Source of the DNA: Fasciolopsis buskii
Taxonomy: Eukaryota; Platyhelminthes; Trematoda; Plagiorchiida; Fasciolidae
Assembly (NCBI GenBank): GCA_008360955.1
Contig: LUCM01007323.1
Coordinates: forward strand, 95,922-159,921
Reading direction: 5' to 3'
Length of the DNA: 64,000 bases
The notes beneath the pieces were generated by a model. The model ran no database searches. It saw only the letters and a list, made by a program, of their open reading frames with translations, and had not been told where the DNA came from. The position numbers and the translations under genes were made by a program. Of this stretch, positions 58,901 to 64,000 are shown piece by piece. Position 1 is the stretch's first letter. The number at the start of each line of letters is the position of its first letter.

Positions 58901-61224
58901 CGATATTTGGGAGGCTGAAAATATGTTTGAAATTGAGATATTGGCGATAGAGCAAACAGTTCACGAGTTATTTGGTGATCTTTTTTTCTGACAAGAAAGT
59001 TAAACTAATGTAAACTTTGGGTTAAAATTGAGAGAATGTGGATGACATTTTAGAAGTTGAGAACCAGTGAAAGTTGTTAGGAGCAGACATTAGTAGCTTA
59101 TTCAAAGATTTTATCTTCATCTAATGGGGAATATTTGTTTTTTTCATATTTGGTTGAGCTAATTTTTTGGCCGCATAGGGAGAAATTTTTCTAATCAGCG
59201 TAGACGAGTTTAGGCAATTATTTCCAGTTGTGAAAAAATTAAATTAGATTACAAAGAAAGATCAGGGTTTTATTCGCATTATTTCAAACATAATCTTATT
59301 GGAACCAAATATTATGGCCATGTTTGTTCCAGTAAATTATTTGGGAGTATTACAGAAATATTTTGCCTACACGCCATATGCCAGGCTGAGAAACTTTTTG
59401 CAGGTGTGAAGCAGATATAGGCAATCAAACCAAAAATATGTGAATAATTTTTCATCATTTCCGACGCGAACGCTTGATGATGAGAAAGTATGTTTGAATT
59501 TGATCAAGCGAATTGTGTGGGAAAATGAGAGAAATGATTTTTCTAAACGGCATATGCGAAACTAAGAGATTATTTGCAATTGAGACAAATATTGGCAATG
59601 CGACTTAAATTTTAAGAGCTATTTTTAAATATTTCCCACTGGAAAGTCAGAGCATGCCAGAAAGTGTTCATATTTGATCGAGCAAATTGTGTGGGATTAT
59701 GAGAAATGGTTTTCTCAATCGCCATATGCAAGGCTGAGAAATTTTTTGCAGTTGAGAAACAGACATTGGCGATTGGACACAGAGCTCCAGTTAATTTTTT
59801 CATATTTTCATTCTGAGATGACAGAATAATTTGCCAGTTCCTCCTTCCTAGCAATAGTTATTATCCGACCTAAGAGTCAATGTCAATCAGAATGTATCTA
59901 TCCAAGTTTAAAACTTGTTTGCAATTGAGACAGTGATATTATCGATCAGACGTATAGGATAGGAGACTTCTGTCAATATAAGCGAATTCAGCGTGAGGGA
60001 ATGAAAATTTTCGTTTAAATTTGGTAGGGCAAATAATGTGGGAACACGAGAGAAATATTATATCTTAACGCCGTATGTGAGGGTGGGAAATCGTTTGCAG
60101 TTGGGACAGAGATATTGGCGATATGACATAAATTACAAGATATCCCTTAATATTCTCCAACCAAAAGTGAGAGAGTGAGAAGGTTGATTTAAATTTGATC
60201 CAGCAAATCATGCAGGAATATGAGAAAAACTTTTTGTGTCCAAACGGGATACGCGAAGCTGAGAAATTGTTTACAATTGAGACACAGATAATGGCAACTG
60301 AACGCATAATTCAGAAGTAAATTTTCGATATTTCCGTTTCGACTGTGAGCGAATCTTTATGCAGGTTTTAGTTGCATTGACTATTTTCATTCTGCTTTTA
60401 AGATGTCGCCAATCCTGAACGGATTATCCGAATCTGAGGAATTGCTTGCATATGAAACACGGTTTTTGCAAAAGGAAGCAGAGTTATGGAGTTAATTTTT
60501 AGCAATTCCAAATTTAAATTGAGAAGAGGATAACATCGAATTTTAATATATAAAGTTAATTAATGTTTCGACTTGCGGATCGCTATCAACCAGAAAATGT
60601 TAATCCGAGGCTGAGAAACTGTTTGCAATTAAGACGAAGATGTTAGCGATAGGATGCAGAGACTTGCAGTCAATTTTCAGCGTTATGAACCATAAAGTTA
60701 GAGCATAATAAAGCGGCATTGAATTACGTGGAGTTAGTATGGTTTGATTAGTGAATCGATGCCACTCATAGAACGAAAATCCAAGGCTCATGAATACTTA
60801 GCATTTGAGACTCAGATATTGGCAAAATGACGCACAGATTAGGGGGTTAATTTCCAATATTTCCGACGAAACGTGAGCATGCAAAACGAGGTTCATATTC
60901 GGTCGAGCCGATTGTGTGGGAATATGTGGGAAATGTTTTGTCTAAACGGTACATACGGGAGTGAAAAATTGTTTCGAGTTGAGATACGGATACTGCCTAC
61001 AGTATGTATAGTTTATGTATTCGTTTTCAAACTTTCCCTTCAAAGTGAGACGATGAGAAATTAGGTCCAAATTTGATCGAACAAATTTTATGAGATATTA
61101 GAAAAATGTCTTCTCTGAACAGCTTATGCGAGGCTGATAAATTGTTTGCAGTTTAGACACAGATACTGCCGATTATGTGCATGGATTACGAGTTAATGTT
61201 TAATATTTCCGACCTCAGCGTTAA
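58901..61224 (-). repeat. Satellite gamma, about 175-bp monomers, reverse
   Basis: Monomers begin GAGGCTGAGAAATTGTTTGC, then AATTGAGACACAGATATTGG, CGATAGGACGC, a TTAATTTTTAATATTTCCGA stretch, and TTTGATCGAGCAAATTGTGT. I located cores at about 59,390, 59,565, 59,730, 59,910, 60,080, 60,258, 60,435, 60,610, 60,790, 60,960 and 61,133, a mean spacing of about 174 bp. The part around CAATTG and ATATTGGCGATAGGACG is shared with alpha; the rest is largely its own. Confidence 0.9.
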
Positions 61225-64000
61225 AGGTTGAGTGCAATTATCAATTAATTTTCTTCCCTTATATCCTTCACGTCCGTATCCATATTCCCTGATCCATAAC
61301 CTCTAAAACATCCTACCATCCGCCGCTCTCTTATTTCCAACCGATTCCTCACCCTTAATTATGCACTTTTCACAATAAATTTCTTTCATTTTCTTTCAGG
61401 TTCATTGCCCCCTTTTTCACCGTTTCACGTTTCAGTCGCCATGTCCTAAACTACTCGTCCGATCGCCATCGTGACAACCGTGAACCGTGTCTCAATCACC
61501 AATGTGCCTTTTACACAAAACATTTATTTAATTGCCTACTTTTTGAACGATTCCCATTCTAGTCCGAAAGAATTGATCAAGAAATCCTAAGTTATTCGTC
61601 CTGTTGCTAAAAACTCAGTTGCAAACCTATTCTCAGCCTCCCATATGCCTCTCACCAGGCCAAACAAAAATTACACGAAAGGTTTAATTCACATTCCCTC
61701 AAACTAAATGCCCGTATTATCTAACTTTCAAGTTCCAGTCTGACGCCATTGACCACCAAACACTAAACTATTTCTCCTATCGCCAATTTCACAATTAGGA
61801 ACCTTGCCTCAGCCTCTTGTATATAATACACAAATTAATCCTTTCATAACCCCTCAAATTAAATGCCTACTTTCTCATCATTTCACGTTCCATTCTAACT
61901 CATTGAGCACAAACCTATATTTATGGTCCAATCGCCAATATCTCAATCGCAAACGTTTTCTCAGCCTATCAGCTATAGTTGAAAATTCTTTTAATCTTTC
62001 CTGAGAATGAAATGCCTTATTTCTAGTTAGTTCACTTTCGATTTCGGAAACCTTAATAAACAACTTCCATACTATCGGCAATATATCAGTTGCATGCAAT
62101 TTCGCAGCCTTCAGATTGACGTATACACAAAATATTTTTAATAACCTAAAATAATATATTTGCCTTCTCATCGTTTCACGTTCCAGTCCGAAATATTCGA
62201 TCAAAAATTTGGAACTGTTTGTCCTATAGTTAATATCTCAATTGCACACCTATTATCAGCCCCCATATGCAAGTTATACAAAATATTTCTTTCATCTTTG
62301 ATGAAACTGATTGCTTATACTTTCACCCTTTCATGTCCCCATCCGAAATCTTTGATAAACAAATACTGAGCCAATCGTTCTTTTGCCAATAACTCAATTG
62401 CAAACGTATTCTTACCGTCACATTTATCTGTTACTTAAAATATTTACTTCACAGTCCCTAAACTTGAATGCCTAATTCCTCAGCCTTTCACTGTCGGGTC
62501 CTAAAATATTGATCTTCTATGCAGTTTGACTAATCTGAAGTATCTGAATTGCTGTCTATCTCTCACTATTCTTCATGAACGTTACACAAAATATTTTTTC
62601 AGTTCACTAAATGTGAATGCCTACATTTTCAGCGTTTCAAAATCCTGACTGAAAAACATTCACCCACTGCAAAACCATTCGTTTATTCGCCAATAACTAA
62701 ATTGCACTTCTTTTCACAGCCACCAATCTGCGTTTTTCACGAAATATTTCTATTCCACTTGCTTAATTTCAATGCCTATTTTCACACCCTTTAACTATTC
62801 AGCCTGTCGGTTTTTATGAACAAGTCATAAACTATTTATGCTATCACCCATTCCACAATGGCAAACATTATTAGCCACCCTTGTGGAATTTGCAAAAACA
62901 TTTTTAACATTGCCACCAACCGAACGACCACTTTCTCAAGGTTTCACTTTCCAGTCCGCAAACCTTGATCGCCAACTCCCAATTTATTGGGCCTGTCGCA
63001 GATATCTCAATTGCAAAACGTTTTCTAAGACTGCCATATGCCCCATAAACAAAAGAATTCTTCCCCAGTCCCTCAGATTAAATCTCTGAACTTTGGAAGA
63101 CGTTCACGATCCAGTCCGAATACACCCACCACCTTTGGCAAAGTATTCGTCCTATCGCCAATACCGAAAGTAAAAATCGTATCTTGGCCTCCAATATGCC
63201 CGTAACAAATTAATTCTTTAACAGTCCCGAAATTAAATGATTCCTTTCCCATCATTTCACGTTCCAGCCCGAAATCTTTGATGTGAAATTTCAGAAGTAT
63301 TCGCACAATTTCCAATATCTGAAATGCAAGCGTAATCTCATTCTCATGTATCATTTACCCAAAACAGTTTTCTCACAATCCCTCATATTAGATGCTTACT
63401 TTCTCATCGTTTCACGACCTTTTCCGGAATCAATGAGCAGCAAATCCTAAACTAATAGGTCTACAGATAATATCAGAATTACAAATGTATTCTCAGTCTC
63501 CAGTAGGCCCTATACACAAAACTAACTGATTATTTTATGATTTTTCACGTTCGAGGTCAGAGCTTTTTGCAATCAACCCCGAAACCATTCATTCTGCCGC
63601 CAAACTCTAAATTGCAAACCAATTTTTCCCCTTTCTTATGCAATTTAAACAAAATATTTCTTTCCCATTCCTTCAAATTATTGCCTATTTTCTCAACATT
63701 TCACGTTTCAATCTGAAATCACTGATGGTCATCTCCTAAACTATTCGACTTGCGCCTAGTATCTCATTTAAAAACGCATTAAGAGCTTCAAATATGTGCT
63801 TTACACAAAACATTTATTTCAAATTCTCTAAATTTAAATGCAAACTTCCACATGGTCTCATGTTCCAATCCCAATTATTTGATCACACATATTCTTTCTA
63901 TCGACAACAACTCAGGGAAATGCCAGATCTCAGTCTGCCTTTTGTTCCTTACACGAAATATTTCTTTAAGAATCCCTCACAAGAAATGCCTACTTTCTCA
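61225..64000 (+). repeat. Satellite delta, about 153-bp monomers, forward, runs off the window
   Basis: Orientation flips again near 61,225. Monomers read CTAAACTATTCGTCCTATCG, CCAATATCTCAATTGCAAAC, a TATTCTCAGCCTCCCATATG word, TACACAAAATATTTCTTTC, TAAATGCCTACTTTCTCATC and GTTTCACGTTCCAGTCCGAA. Cores from about 61,620 to 63,910 have a mean spacing of about 153 bp. Sequence order and several words (AGCCTC.CATATG, TTCCAGTCCGAAAT) show that it is the same family as gamma in the opposite orientation. The array continues past the window end. Confidence 0.9.

Noticed and set aside
61878..62204. 108-codon minus-strand frame in the delta satellite
   Set aside because: It spans two 153-bp monomers. 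Because 153 is a multiple of three, a stop-free frame in one monomer tends to persist into the next.
33390..64000. CRISPR-like array
   Set aside because: The repeats are direct tandem microsatellite and satellite without unique spacers of constant size, and the surroundings are eukaryotic retrotransposons.

Overview
The window looks like repeat-dense, gene-poor chromosomal DNA of a metazoan. The repeat content (an RTE-clade LINE, CR1-like LINEs and a GIY-YIG Penelope-like element, all with flatworm-flavoured protein sequence) makes a platyhelminth the best guess, possibly a tapeworm of the Spirometra/Schistocephalus type. That assignment is inference from protein style, not a search result. 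I see no prokaryotic gene organisation and no host protein-coding gene that I can name with confidence.

Region 1 (1-33,050) is a graveyard of retrotransposons. An inverted 5' segment of an RTE-like element (copy A, 1-765) faces a nearly complete copy (B, about 1,805-5,535) whose endonuclease-reverse transcriptase frame is interrupted by only three nonsense codons. Two further RTE pieces (C, 11,845-13,778; D, 18,455-19,640) look like the two halves of one old copy split by about 4.7 kb that contains a minus-strand CR1-like element (14,045-16,650). Other minus-strand CR1-like remnants lie at 6,535-9,260, 20,498-21,430 and 22,200-22,760. From 22,760 to 33,050 almost nothing is recognisable except a weak dispersed repeat pair, two unassigned minus-strand ORFs (one with two hydrophobic segments) and a tRNA-like sequence at 33,061.

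Region 2 (33,390-51,265) is about 18 kb of degenerate microsatellite in a 4-bp register: a left array with a 12-bp unit (ATCCATCTATCT type, nearly free of G on the plus strand) and a right array with 12-16-bp units (ATCTATCTATCTCTCG type, rich in CpG). A Penelope-like element with an inverted 5' part (38,665-39,872) sits exactly at the switch between them. The right array carries higher-order duplications.

Region 3 (51,266-64,000 and beyond) is satellite DNA. Monomers of about 133, 175 and 153 bp belong to one superfamily, change orientation at least four times, and share a conserved core around CGCCAATATC(G/T)CAATTGC. One small block (51,950-52,640) has almost identical monomers while its neighbours are highly diverged, as expected for a recently homogenised patch in old pericentromeric or subtelomeric heterochromatin. 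The many long open frames in regions 2 and 3 follow from repeat composition and are not proposed as genes.

The features most worth a second look are a 719-bp block shared without length change by three otherwise diverged RTE copies and ending exactly at window base 1, the Penelope-like element placed between two microsatellite families, and the orientation-switching satellite with its conserved core.
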